A DNA stretch of 16,487 nucleotides from CAWJEL01 sp964647255 (GCA_964647255.1 CAZYGI010000076.1:1-16487), one strand, 5' to 3'; numbered from the stretch's first letter, positions 7,524-13,752 are shown. Notes: generated by a model from the sequence alone, not told the origin. Made by a program: numbers and translations.

Positions 7524-8720
7524 ATGATGTTCGACAAAGTTGAAATGGCGCCACCGGACCCGATTTTAGGGCTGGAAGAGGCTTTCAAACGAGACCCCAA
7601 CCCGGCGAAGATCAATCTGGCGGCCGGGGTCTACCGGGACGCCAGCGGCAACACCCCGGTCTTTCGCGCCGTCAAGCGCGCCGAAGAGATGATCCTGCGC
7701 AGCGAGACCAGCAAGAGCTATCTGGGCATCACGGGCGCGCCGGAATATGCCGCCGCGGTGCAGGAGCTGGTGTTCGGCGCCAACCACCCGATCATCCTGG
7801 AGCGCCGCGGGGTGACGGCCCACGCGCCGGGCGGCACCGGTGCGTTGCGGGTGGCGGCGGACTTCATCAAGAAAGTCAATCCGGCGGCGACCGTCTGGAT
7901 CAGCCAACCGACCTGGCCGAACCATCCCGGCGTGATGCGCGCAGCCGGGCTGGCGACGGACACCTATCCCTATTTCGACCCCGCCGCGAACGGCCTTGCC
8001 TTCGACAAGATGCTGGCGAAGCTGGCGACCTTGCCCCAAGGCGATGTCGTCATCCTGCACGGCAGTTGTCACAACCCCACCGGCTCGGATCCGACGCCGG
8101 CGCAATGGCAGGAGATCGCCGAGGTGCTGGCCCGCCGCAAGCTGCTGCCGCTGGTGGACTTCGCCTACCAGGGCCTGGCGTCCGGCATCTCGGAGGACGC
8201 GCGCGGCATCCTGACGCTGGCCGGCCGCCTGCCGGAGCTCCTGATCGCCAGCTCTTTCTCCAAGAACTTCGGCCTCTACAACGAGCGGGTCGGTGCGCTG
8301 ACCCTCGTCGCCGCGGCACAGCCAGCGGCCGAGGCGGCGCTGAGCCAGATCAAGAGCGTCGTGCGGGCCAATTACTCCAACCCACCGGCGCACGGCGCCA
8401 AGATCGTCACCACCATCCTCCGGTCGCCGGAGCTGCGCCTGGACTGGGAGCGCGAGGTGGAGGAGATGCGCGGCCGCATTCACGCCATGCGACGGCAGTT
8501 CGTCCAGGGGCTGGCCGCGCTCGGCGTGCGCCGCGACTACTCGTTCATCGAGCGGCAGAACGGCATGTTCTCCTTCACCGGGCTGACGCGCGAGCAGGTG
8601 CTGGCGCTGCGCGAGCGCTACGCGATCTACATCGTGGAATCGGGCCGCATCAACGTGGCGGGCCTCACCCCGGCGAACCTGTCGTTCTTGTGCGAAGCGC
8701 TTGCGGAGGTGCTGCGATGA
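7524..8720 (+). CDS. Aspartate/aromatic aminotransferase-like PLP enzyme (class I, AspC/TyrB type)
   Basis: This 398-residue protein has the full class-I fold I set. SCHNPTG gives the Asn (N184) that contacts PLP, VDFAYQG gives D212 and Y215, and SSFSKNFG gives the Schiff-base lysine K247. ERVG carries the phosphate-binding Arg. The C-terminal ESGRINVAGL carries the Arg that binds the substrate alpha-carboxylate. The pattern is that of the aspartate/tyrosine subgroup, which moves amino groups between dicarboxylic or aromatic amino acids and 2-oxo acids. AAGGAG at 7510-7515 precedes the first of two consecutive ATGs. The stop overlaps the next start (ATGA), so it is coupled to the GNAT gene. 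Confidence 0.92.
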   Translation: MMFDKVEMAPPDPILGLEEAFKRDPNPAKINLAAGVYRDASGNTPVFRAVKRAEEMILRSETSKSYLGITGAPEYAAAVQELVFGANHPIILERRGVTAHAPGGTGALRVAADFIKKVNPAATVWISQPTWPNHPGVMRAAGLATDTYPYFDPAANGLAFDKMLAKLATLPQGDVVILHGSCHNPTGSDPTPAQWQEIAEVLARRKLLPLVDFAYQGLASGISEDARGILTLAGRLPELLIASSFSKNFGLYNERVGALTLVAAAQPAAEAALSQIKSVVRANYSNPPAHGAKIVTTILRSPELRLDWEREVEEMRGRIHAMRRQFVQGLAALGVRRDYSFIERQNGMFSFTGLTREQVLALRERYAIYIVESGRINVAGLTPANLSFLCEALAEVLR

Positions 8721-9340
8721 TCCCCTACCGCGTCGAGACGCCGCGCCTCATCCTGCGCTGCCTGCACCCGGCCGATGCGCCGCTGATGCAGGCGGCGAAG
8801 GCGGGGAGCAAGGAGCACTTGCTGCCGTGGATGCCGTGGGCGCAGACCATCCCGAACGCGCTCGACGCCGACATCGCCCTCCTGCGGGGATGGCGCGCCG
8901 CGTTCGACTCGGACAAGGACTATGCCTATGGCATCTTTCCGCACGATGAGGGGGAGCTGTGGGGCTGCGCCGGCATGCACCAGCGCGTCGGGCCGGGCGC
9001 CCGCGAGATCGGCTACTGGGTGCGCGTCGAGCAGATCAACCGGGGCGTGGCGACCGAGACCGCGGCCGCGCTGGCTCGCGTCGGTTTCGATTACCTGGGG
9101 CTGAACCGCATCGAGATCCACTGCGACGAGCGCAACGTCCGCAGCGCGGCCGTGCCAGCCAAGCTGGGCTTCACCCTGGAAGCGACGCGGCGGCGGCTCT
9201 CGATCGCGGCCGATCGGGCTGCCGGGAGCATGATCTGGACCCTGTTTGCCGACGAATACCCTCGCAGCCCCGTCGCGCGCGTCGAGATCGAGGCGTTCGA
9301 CGCCATCGGGCGCAAGATAGCGCCAGAGCAACAGCCGTGA
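8717..9340 (+). CDS. GNAT-family N-acetyltransferase (RimJ/RimL type)
   Basis: This 207-residue protein begins YRVETPRLILRCLHPADA, the standard opening of the Acetyltransf_3 / RimJ-RimL group. A long loop follows, then the acetyl-CoA region IGYWVRVEQINRGVATETAAAL and the C-terminal LNRIEIHCDERNVRSAAVPAKLGF, where the family's N-x-x-S feature appears. Such enzymes acetylate protein N-termini or small amines; the acceptor is unknown. The ATG at 8717 overlaps the aminotransferase stop by 4 bases, and its own stop overlaps the GTG of the asparaginase gene. That is strong evidence for one tightly coupled operon. Confidence 0.9.
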   Translation: MIPYRVETPRLILRCLHPADAPLMQAAKAGSKEHLLPWMPWAQTIPNALDADIALLRGWRAAFDSDKDYAYGIFPHDEGELWGCAGMHQRVGPGAREIGYWVRVEQINRGVATETAAALARVGFDYLGLNRIEIHCDERNVRSAAVPAKLGFTLEATRRRLSIAADRAAGSMIWTLFADEYPRSPVARVEIEAFDAIGRKIAPEQQP

Positions 9341-10284
9341 TCATCCTGGCAAATTCAGCGGGCGGCGTCGGGATGGCCGCAGCCGCAGCAGCCCAGCGCA
9401 GCGGCCTCGCCGCGCTGGACGTTGTGGAGGCCGGGATTCGCGTCGTGGAGAGCGATCCCTCGGTGCGCAGCGTGGGCGTCGGCGGCTGGCCGAACCTGCT
9501 GGGGCAGGTGGAGCTCGACGCGTGCCTCATGGATGGCCGCACGCTGCGCACTGGCGCCGTGGGCGCGCTGCGCGGCTACCTCCATCCGATCTCGGTCGCC
9601 CGCCAGGTGATGGCGCGGCTGCCCCACGTCTTCCTGGCGGGCGAAGGCGCGGCGCGCTTCGCCGCGGAGATCGGCGCGGAGGCGGGCGAGACGCTGACGG
9701 CCGAGGCGCACGCGGAGTGGACAGCCTGGCTGCGGGCGCACATTCCGGCGGAGGTGCTCGCCCGTTGGCCTGAGGCGCCGTTGAGCGAGTGGGCGAGGCT
9801 GACCGCCGACCCGGAGACCGCCGGTGGCACCACCACCTTCATCGTCCAGGATGCGTCAGGCGCGATCGGCGCGGGGGTCAGCACGTGCGGCTGGGCCTTC
9901 AAGTATCCCGGCCGGCTCGGCGACTCGCCGGTGATCGGCGCGGGGTGCTACGCGGACAGCCGGTACGGCACGGCCGCGTGCACCGGCCACGGCGAGCTGA
10001 CGATTCGCGCAGGCACGGCCCGGTCGGTCGTCCTCTACATGAAGCTGGGGATGCCCGTGGAAGCGGCGTGCGCTGAGGCGCTGAACGACCTGCGCAGCCT
10101 GGATCGGGACTACGCCGGGGGCGTCACGATCCACGCGCTCGATGCCGCGGGCCGGCCGCACGTCGCCGCCATCGGCCGCGACGGCGGGCTAAGGTACTGG
10201 GTCTGGACGCCGGGCATGGCCGCGGCCGAAGCGCGAGAGGTGACCGCCGAACCGTGGCGCCCGGCAGAGATGGGCGATCCGTGA
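9337..10284 (+). CDS. N-terminal-nucleophile asparaginase / N4-(beta-N-acetylglucosaminyl)-L-asparaginase family
   Basis: This 315-residue protein belongs to the type-2 asparaginase/aspartylglucosaminidase family. It is made as a precursor and cleaved itself before the nucleophilic Thr. I place that Thr at T165 in GGTTTFIVQD, 7 residues before the conserved Asp as in relatives. Downstream, STCGWAFKYPGRLGDSP and GAGCYAD are highly typical, and ACTGHGE supplies the oxyanion/substrate loop. It hydrolyses the side-chain amide of asparagine or its glycosylated or peptide forms to release aspartate. The first conserved residues (IILANSAGG) directly follow the GTG at 9337, which overlaps the GNAT stop. 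With an aminotransferase upstream, the operon could feed aspartate nitrogen into transamination (inference). Confidence 0.9.
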   Translation: MIILANSAGGVGMAAAAAAQRSGLAALDVVEAGIRVVESDPSVRSVGVGGWPNLLGQVELDACLMDGRTLRTGAVGALRGYLHPISVARQVMARLPHVFLAGEGAARFAAEIGAEAGETLTAEAHAEWTAWLRAHIPAEVLARWPEAPLSEWARLTADPETAGGTTTFIVQDASGAIGAGVSTCGWAFKYPGRLGDSPVIGAGCYADSRYGTAACTGHGELTIRAGTARSVVLYMKLGMPVEAACAEALNDLRSLDRDYAGGVTIHALDAAGRPHVAAIGRDGGLRYWVWTPGMAAAEAREVTAEPWRPAEMGDP

Positions 10285-10297
10285 AACGGTTCGCCTC

Positions 10298-10326
10298 TTG
10301 ACAGCAATGGGATGCTGTCCTACAAT
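10298..10326 (+). promoter_or_regulatory. Strong sigma-70 promoter reading into the cassette array (Pc-like)
   Basis: TTGACA (10298-10303) is a perfect -35. A 17-bp spacer follows, then TACAAT (10321-10326), a 5/6 match to the -10. Transcription would start near 10333 and run right. No gene begins before the zinc-ribbon gene at 10628, so its first target is the cassette array. It starts 14 bp after the asparaginase stop. Known integrons drive the first cassettes from a Pc promoter near attI, and this one has the same orientation and place. The match is seen; the Pc role is inferred. Confidence 0.75.
10300..10319. promoter_or_regulatory. Inverted repeat inside the promoter, candidate operator
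   Basis: GACAGCA and TGCTGTC form a perfect 7-bp inverted repeat around ATGGGA. It overlaps the last bases of the -35 and fills the spacer of the promoter at 10298-10326. A protein bound here would block RNA polymerase. It could instead be an RNA hairpin ending the asparaginase transcript, but no T-run follows. It is not the E. coli LexA pattern (CTGT...ACAG). Confidence 0.5.
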
Positions 10327-10378
10327 ACGGTCGCTGCCAAACAAGATTGCAGTGAAAACGATCATCCATCTTCCGGAG

Positions 10379-10527
10379 ATTAGACGGAAATCTTGCCGTC
10401 TAATTTACAGATCCGAGGGTATTATACGGAACAAAGCCGCCTAACGCAAGTCCATGAAGCGATTAGACGGATATTTTCCGTGTAAACTCACCTTTTGCGG
10501 GAAGTAGGCGGAAAGTTTCCGTCTACT
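10379..10527. repeat. Four regularly spaced palindromic units ahead of the first cassette
   Basis: Four related 25-26 bp units start at 10379, 10421, 10462 and 10503 and are separated by exactly 16 bp each time (period 41-42). Unit 1 is a perfect 9-bp palindrome, ATTAGACGG-8-CCGTCTAAT. Unit 4 is AGTAGGCGG-7-CCGTCTACT. Units 2 (ATTATACGG...CCGCCTAAC) and 3 (ATTAGACGG...CCGTGTAAA) are more decayed. The 16-bp spacers are unrelated. The arms resemble integron R boxes (GYCTAAY and its complement). The units lie between the promoter at 10298 and the first recombination point at 10533. They may be integrase or regulator binding sites, a run of attenuator hairpins, or a dispersed palindromic repeat. 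Confidence 0.65.
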
Positions 10528-10539
10528 TAATAGTTAGGC
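10521..10539 (+). other. Left-most recombination point of the array, attI-like simple site
   Basis: GTTAGGC at 10533-10539 is the first R' box, and the cassette duplicated at 12149 begins exactly here. To its left, GTCTACT (10521-10527) is a loose inverted partner, giving the L-spacer-R layout of a simple attI core. The left box doubles as the right arm of palindromic unit 4. No attC-type stem can be built to the left. It may be an attI, a secondary integration site, or the stub of a lost cassette. Confidence 0.45.
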
Positions 10540-10580
10540 GTCCAATGTAACACTGTCGGTCAACCGACACGGCGCATCGT
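10540..10580 (+). repeat. Cassette 5' leader motif, copy in cassette 1
   Basis: The leader just after the recombination point reads CAATGTAACACTGTCGGTCA, followed by ACCGAC. GTCGGT/ACCGAC (10555-10568) is a perfect 6-bp inverted repeat around CA. Related leaders follow attC2, attC5 and attC6. Confidence 0.55.
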
Positions 10581-10627
10581 ACTGCACGACTCGCCGCGAA
10601 ACCAATATTCATCGCGAAGGAACAGCA

Positions 10628-10840
10628 ATGACGCAGTTGCAATACAAATGTCCTAAATGCAACCACACCCAATGTGAAGTCGGCGAAATTCGCGTGACAG
10701 GCGGCTTCTGGAGCAAGATTTTCGACGTTCAAGGCAAGCGGTTTTCCAGTGTCACCTGTGCCCGCTGTAAATACACGGAGTTTTTCAAGGCTGAGAGCAG
10801 CGCACTCGGCAACATCTTCGATCTCTTTGTGGGTCATTGA
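10628..10840 (+). CDS. Zinc-ribbon protein, DUF2082/COG3478-like (cassette 1)
   Basis: This 70-residue protein has one treble of metal ligands, C8-x2-C11 (YKCPKCNH) and C44-x2-C47 (CARCKYTEFF). They are separated by a conserved-looking core GEIRVTGGFWSKIFDVQGKR. The layout and the phrase FWSKIFDVQ match the small zinc-ribbon family annotated DUF2082/COG3478, described as a possible nucleic-acid-binding protein. That assignment is from memory and its function is not established. AAGGAA at 10617-10622 sits 5 bases before the ATG. It is the first gene after the array promoter, with about 295 nt of leader that includes the palindromic units. An identical copy is at 12244. Confidence 0.85.
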   Translation: MTQLQYKCPKCNHTQCEVGEIRVTGGFWSKIFDVQGKRFSSVTCARCKYTEFFKAESSALGNIFDLFVGH

Positions 10841-10910
10841 CGCCGGTTTGCGCTGGGTTTGGCGGCAGACACTCGCCTAATGTTCAAGCAGAAGCAGCTC
10901 GGAGGCAACC

Positions 10911-11204
10911 ATGTCTCGCACACTCGCACTCGTTCTCTGTCTCGCCTTGTTGGTGCTTTTTCCAGTGGTGGCAGCCGCACAAGAACCTGGTGGAAACGTC
11001 ACTACAGCACGCGTGGCGTCTGCGGGCGGCGGCGGCGTTGCGTTCCTGTTCGGCGCTTTTTGTGCGCTCTGGGCGCAAAATACAGGCCGGAACCCGTGGT
11101 TATGGTTCTTCTTGGGCCTCATTTTCAGCGTCATCACGGCGATCGTTCTGCTGGCAAAAAACGCCAATGACAGAAAACGGATTGTCGTAGCGGGTCAATC
11201 CTGA
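10911..11204 (+). CDS. Small exported/membrane protein with two transmembrane segments (cassette 1)
   Basis: This 97-residue protein starts with a signal peptide-like stretch (residues 1-24: positive SR, a leucine-rich core, then VVAAAQ as a likely cleavage site). Two hydrophobic helices follow, at about 40-56 and 62-83, and a basic tail (KNANDRKR). The WLWFFLGLIFSVITAIVLL helix resembles short predicted inner-membrane proteins, but I cannot name a family. GGAGG about 6 bases upstream supports the ATG. It follows the zinc-ribbon gene by 70 bp in the same cassette, so they are co-mobilised and likely co-transcribed. An identical copy is at 12527. Confidence 0.8.
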   Translation: MSRTLALVLCLALLVLFPVVAAAQEPGGNVTTARVASAGGGGVAFLFGAFCALWAQNTGRNPWLWFFLGLIFSVITAIVLLAKNANDRKRIVVAGQS

Positions 11205-11242
11205 ACAATGGCTGATGGGCGGATTGTGTTGCGCCAGTCAGC

Positions 11243-11298
11243 CACGGCGCGCCATCATGGGTCGCGGTTTCGTTTTGCAGGTCTGGTGCTTGGGCCTT
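11243..11298 (+). repeat. Conserved pre-attC module, cassette 1
   Basis: This 56-bp block begins CACGGCGCGCCATCATGGG, ends GGTGCTTGGGCCTT and abuts GCCTAAC of attC1. It is the most divergent version of the module found before each attC. Confidence 0.75.
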
Positions 11299-11395
11299 GC
11301 CTAACCACAGCTTCCAGTTGACGGCTGCGCCGGTCAGGTCAGGGGTAACGAAAGGCTCGTGAGGCGCAGCCGCAACTGAAGCTTGTCCGTTAGGC
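11299..11395 (+). other. attC1 recombination site (97 bp)
   Basis: R'' GCCTAAC (11299-11305) and R' GTTAGGC (11389-11395) bound two complementary arms. The left arm contains CAGTTGACGGCTGCGCC, and the right arm reversed reads CAGTTGCGGCTGCGCC. The left arm has an extra A there and an extra C earlier, the unpaired bases that orient attC folding on the bottom strand. The loop is about 30 bp. Identical to attC3. Confidence 0.93.
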
Positions 11396-11439
11396 GGTCT
11401 TCCCGTAAGGCGACGCGAACACCACCAAACAAGGTTCAA

Positions 11440-11946
11440 ATGGCGCTGGTCTTGCTGGTCATCGCCCCCGAACGCTTCCGCGATGAAGAACTGTTCGACA
11501 CGCAAGCCGAACTGACGCAGGCGGGGCAGCAAACCGTCATCGCCAGCACGCGCACCGGTCGGTGCCCCGGCTCGCGGGGTGGGCACGCCACAGCGGAACT
11601 GACGCTGGCGCAAGTTCAATGCTGTGATTACGCCGCCGTCGTTTTCGTCGGTGGGGGTGGCGCGAAGTTGCTGTTTCACAACGGCGACGCGTGGCGCAGC
11701 GCGCGGGCAATGGCGCAGAACAAGCAGGTTATGGCGGCGATTTGTCTGGCGCCGGTAATCCTGGCGCATGCGGGCGTGTTGCAGGGCCGCCAAGCGCCAG
11801 TGGCAGGCACGGCAGCAGCGACCATCGCAACGCACGGCGCACACGACACTGGGCCTGGCGTCACGGTGGATGGCAATATTGTCACGGCGAATGGCCCCAA
11901 GAGTTCACGCCCATTCGGGCGCAGCATCGCGCAAGTTGCTTGCTAA
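11440..11946 (+). CDS. DJ-1/PfpI-family protein (cassette 2)
   Basis: This 168-residue protein has the DJ-1/PfpI flavodoxin-like fold: MALVLLVIAPERFRDEEL (acidic partner E16 or E17), FVGGGGA at 70-75, and the nucleophile elbow AAICLAP with C102. The C-terminal DGNIVTANGPKSSRPFG is characteristic. The residue after the cysteine is Leu instead of the His of PfpI-type peptidases, so protease activity is unlikely. Chaperone, deglycase, glyoxalase or redox-sensing roles are known in the superfamily, and I cannot choose among them. The frame is open from inside attC1, but the conserved first strand begins at the ATG at 11440, 45 bp after R'. No strong Shine-Dalgarno is visible (weak AAGG at 11431). 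Confidence 0.85.
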   Translation: MALVLLVIAPERFRDEELFDTQAELTQAGQQTVIASTRTGRCPGSRGGHATAELTLAQVQCCDYAAVVFVGGGGAKLLFHNGDAWRSARAMAQNKQVMAAICLAPVILAHAGVLQGRQAPVAGTAAATIATHGAHDTGPGVTVDGNIVTANGPKSSRPFGRSIAQVAC

Positions 11947-12003
11947 CCGTGCCGTAGCGTAGGCAATGGTTCACCAGCCTGCTGGTAGTGGTAGGGTGGC
12001 AGT

Positions 12004-12060
12004 CACGGTTCGCCGTTGTGGGCGGCGTGCGTCGTTGTGTGGGGCGGGTGCTTGGGCTTT
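12004..12060 (+). repeat. Conserved pre-attC module, cassette 2
   Basis: This 57-bp block begins CACGGTTCGCCGTTGTGGG, ends GGTGCTTGGGCTTT and abuts attC2. It starts 58 bp after the DJ-1 stop. Confidence 0.75.
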
Positions 12061-12155
12061 GCCTAACACCACGTCCACCTGACGCCTGCGGCGGTGGGGT
12101 CAGGGGTCGCGAGAGGTACGCCAGCCGCAGGCGCAGGTGACGTTTTTCGTTAGGC
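12061..12155 (+). other. attC2 recombination site (95 bp)
   Basis: GCCTAAC (12061-12067) to GTTAGGC (12149-12155). The left arm contains ACGTCCACCTGACGCCTGCG, and the reversed right arm reads ACGTCACCTGCGCCTGCGGC, so the extra C and A are again on the left arm. The stem sequence belongs to a second subtype shared with attC6. Only the central loop differs between those two. Confidence 0.93.
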
Positions 12156-12196
12156 GTCCAATGTAACACTGTCGGTCAACCGACACGGCGCATCGT
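12156..12196 (+). repeat. Cassette 5' leader motif, copy in cassette 3
   Basis: Identical to the leader of cassette 1, including the GTCGGT/ACCGAC dyad. It is not independent evidence, because it belongs to the duplication. Confidence 0.55.
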
Positions 12197-12243
12197 ACTG
12201 CACGACTCGCCGCGAAACCAATATTCATCGCGAAGGAACAGCA

Positions 12244-12456
12244 ATGACGCAGTTGCAATACAAATGTCCTAAATGCAACCACACCCAATGTGAAGTCGGC
12301 GAAATTCGCGTGACAGGCGGCTTCTGGAGCAAGATTTTCGACGTTCAAGGCAAGCGGTTTTCCAGTGTCACCTGTGCCCGCTGTAAATACACGGAGTTTT
12401 TCAAGGCTGAGAGCAGCGCACTCGGCAACATCTTCGATCTCTTTGTGGGTCATTGA
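12244..12456 (+). CDS. Zinc-ribbon protein, DUF2082/COG3478-like (cassette 3, second copy)
   Basis: The 70-residue product is identical to that of 10628-10840, with ligands C8, C11, C44 and C47 and the same ribosome-binding site. It sits 88 bp after the attC2 R' box. In this position it is further from the array promoter and directly follows the DJ-1 cassette, so expression may differ although the sequence does not. No base change was noticed, so the duplication is either recent or kept uniform. Confidence 0.85.
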   Translation: MTQLQYKCPKCNHTQCEVGEIRVTGGFWSKIFDVQGKRFSSVTCARCKYTEFFKAESSALGNIFDLFVGH

Positions 12457-12526
12457 CGCCGGTTTGCGCTGGGTTTGGCGGCAGACACTCGCCTAATGTT
12501 CAAGCAGAAGCAGCTCGGAGGCAACC

Positions 12527-12820
12527 ATGTCTCGCACACTCGCACTCGTTCTCTGTCTCGCCTTGTTGGTGCTTTTTCCAGTGGTGGCAGCCGCACAAGA
12601 ACCTGGTGGAAACGTCACTACAGCACGCGTGGCGTCTGCGGGCGGCGGCGGCGTTGCGTTCCTGTTCGGCGCTTTTTGTGCGCTCTGGGCGCAAAATACA
12701 GGCCGGAACCCGTGGTTATGGTTCTTCTTGGGCCTCATTTTCAGCGTCATCACGGCGATCGTTCTGCTGGCAAAAAACGCCAATGACAGAAAACGGATTG
12801 TCGTAGCGGGTCAATCCTGA
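12527..12820 (+). CDS. Small exported/membrane protein (cassette 3, second copy)
   Basis: The 97-residue product is identical to that of 10911-11204: a signal peptide-like N-terminus, two transmembrane helices and a basic tail. Both members of the gene pair remain intact in both copies. Two intact copies would raise dosage if both are expressed. Confidence 0.8.
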   Translation: MSRTLALVLCLALLVLFPVVAAAQEPGGNVTTARVASAGGGGVAFLFGAFCALWAQNTGRNPWLWFFLGLIFSVITAIVLLAKNANDRKRIVVAGQS

Positions 12821-12858
12821 ACAATGGCTGATGGGCGGATTGTGTTGCGCCAGTCAGC

Positions 12859-12914
12859 CACGGCGCGCCATCATGGGTCGCGGTTTCGTTTTGCAGGTCT
12901 GGTGCTTGGGCCTT
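12859..12914 (+). repeat. Conserved pre-attC module, cassette 3
   Basis: Identical to 11243-11298, as part of the duplicated cassette. Confidence 0.75.
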
Positions 12915-13011
12915 GCCTAACCACAGCTTCCAGTTGACGGCTGCGCCGGTCAGGTCAGGGGTAACGAAAGGCTCGTGAGGCGCAGCCGCAACTGAAGCTT
13001 GTCCGTTAGGC
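12915..13011 (+). other. attC3 recombination site (97 bp)
   Basis: GCCTAAC (12915-12921) to GTTAGGC (13005-13011), identical to attC1 including the loop. It was copied together with the cassette. Confidence 0.93.
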
Positions 13012-13056
13012 TATCTGATATAGCGCCGTCGATGCACCACGAGTAAGAGACCGTTG

Positions 13057-13722
13057 ATGGTATTCCTTGACCATGATACCTACTACAAAGCGAAGAATAT
13101 CGCTTTAGGAACCACTCAGAGAAGTCCGTTAGCGAATCAGTTCGCTTTTTGGGCTGCAGCGGAATGCGCCATCGAAATCCTCGATATTCAACTAACAAAG
13201 CTGGAACCGCCCGCCAAATTCAGCTATGAACTTCGAGTGATTGTCGCAAACGCCGAAGATTACCGAAAGACCTTCTTGGCTCCCTGGGAACGAAACGAGC
13301 AACTCCTGACTGAAATCGCGAGACAATACCTGGCCTTGGCTGCACAACATGGTGAGACTCAGGACATCCGACTCACCGATCTGCACGTGGTATGTACCGA
13401 CTTCTCGCATGAGGCGATGACGGAGGCCAACTGGAAGGCGACGAAAGAATTCGGGTTGCAAGTAAAACACTTGTATCCGACCATTTGGGAAGTGATGTCT
13501 CTGTTTGACACCTCAGTGGTTTTCTACTTTTCTGATGCCGAGATTGCAGCAAATGAGGCAAGCGGCGTAAGCCAGGCCGTCACCAATGAGTACTATTCGA
13601 TCCTGAAGCAGCACGACGACCTCAACCTTTTTTCAAGAGACAATATCCGACTTTCGTTCGATAGCAAGGAAAACGTTGACAAGAACTATGCGGGGAGTTT
13701 ATTCTACTATTCAAGGGGCTAA
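13057..13722 (+). CDS. Hypothetical protein, unrecognised (cassette 4)
   Basis: This is a 221-residue soluble-looking protein with no transmembrane segment or signal peptide. I do not recognise its family. It contains an alternation of helices and strands, including FAFWAAAECAIEILDIQL, LRVIVANAEDYRKTFLAPW and FDTSVVFYFSDAEI. There is no obvious catalytic motif. I took the ATG at 13057; a TTG one codon earlier is also possible, and the ribosome-binding site (GAGTAAGAG region) is weak. Codon choice is clearly more AT-rich than in the host genes. It is the only gene of its cassette, and its stop lies 30 bp before the conserved pre-attC module. Confidence 0.75.
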   Translation: MVFLDHDTYYKAKNIALGTTQRSPLANQFAFWAAAECAIEILDIQLTKLEPPAKFSYELRVIVANAEDYRKTFLAPWERNEQLLTEIARQYLALAAQHGETQDIRLTDLHVVCTDFSHEAMTEANWKATKEFGLQVKHLYPTIWEVMSLFDTSVVFYFSDAEIAANEASGVSQAVTNEYYSILKQHDDLNLFSRDNIRLSFDSKENVDKNYAGSLFYYSRG

Positions 13723-13752
13723 TTGATCAGGCTGATCAGCAAAGACGACAAG

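Larger units (their letters stand above)
10533..11395 (+). repeat. Duplicated cassette, copy 1 (cassette 1)
   Basis: This 863-bp unit recurs at 12149-13011 with a constant offset of 1616 and no difference that I could find by reading. Identity starts at GTTAGGC on the left and ends at GTTAGGC on the right. The bases just outside differ (A against C before, GGTC against TATC after). The unit contains two genes, the conserved pre-attC module and its attC. Confidence 0.95.
12149..13011 (+). repeat. Duplicated cassette, copy 2 (cassette 3)
   Basis: This is the identical 863-bp counterpart of 10533-11395, separated from it by the DJ-1 cassette. The breakpoints fall on the R' boxes, which fits integrase-mediated re-insertion of the same cassette and not a generic tandem duplication. 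Confidence 0.95.

Noticed and set aside
10286..10295. ACGGTTCGCC just after the asparaginase stop matches 10 bases of the conserved pre-attC module.
   Set aside because: The match does not extend, and no R'' box follows at 57 bp. Probably chance.
10379..10527. CRISPR-like look of four repeats with 16-bp spacers.
   Set aside because: The repeats are degenerate, the spacers are too short and there are no cas genes. The layout fits binding sites or hairpins better.
10439..10539. A GCCTAAC...GTTAGGC span of 101 bp that could be read as an extra attC at the left edge.
   Set aside because: The arms do not pair in attC fashion and lack the GGCTGCG-type inner stem. GCCTAAC here is the right arm of palindromic unit 2. 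A covariance search for attC would settle it.
10875..10881. GCCTAAT between the two genes of cassette 1, a possible fossil R'' box that would make it a fused double cassette.
   Set aside because: No partner R' box, stem or pre-attC module is present there.
11882..12169. Minus-strand frames crossing attC2 and others crossing attC1 and attC3.
   Set aside because: They run through attC stems and conserved modules in the wrong orientation. Shadows of structured DNA.
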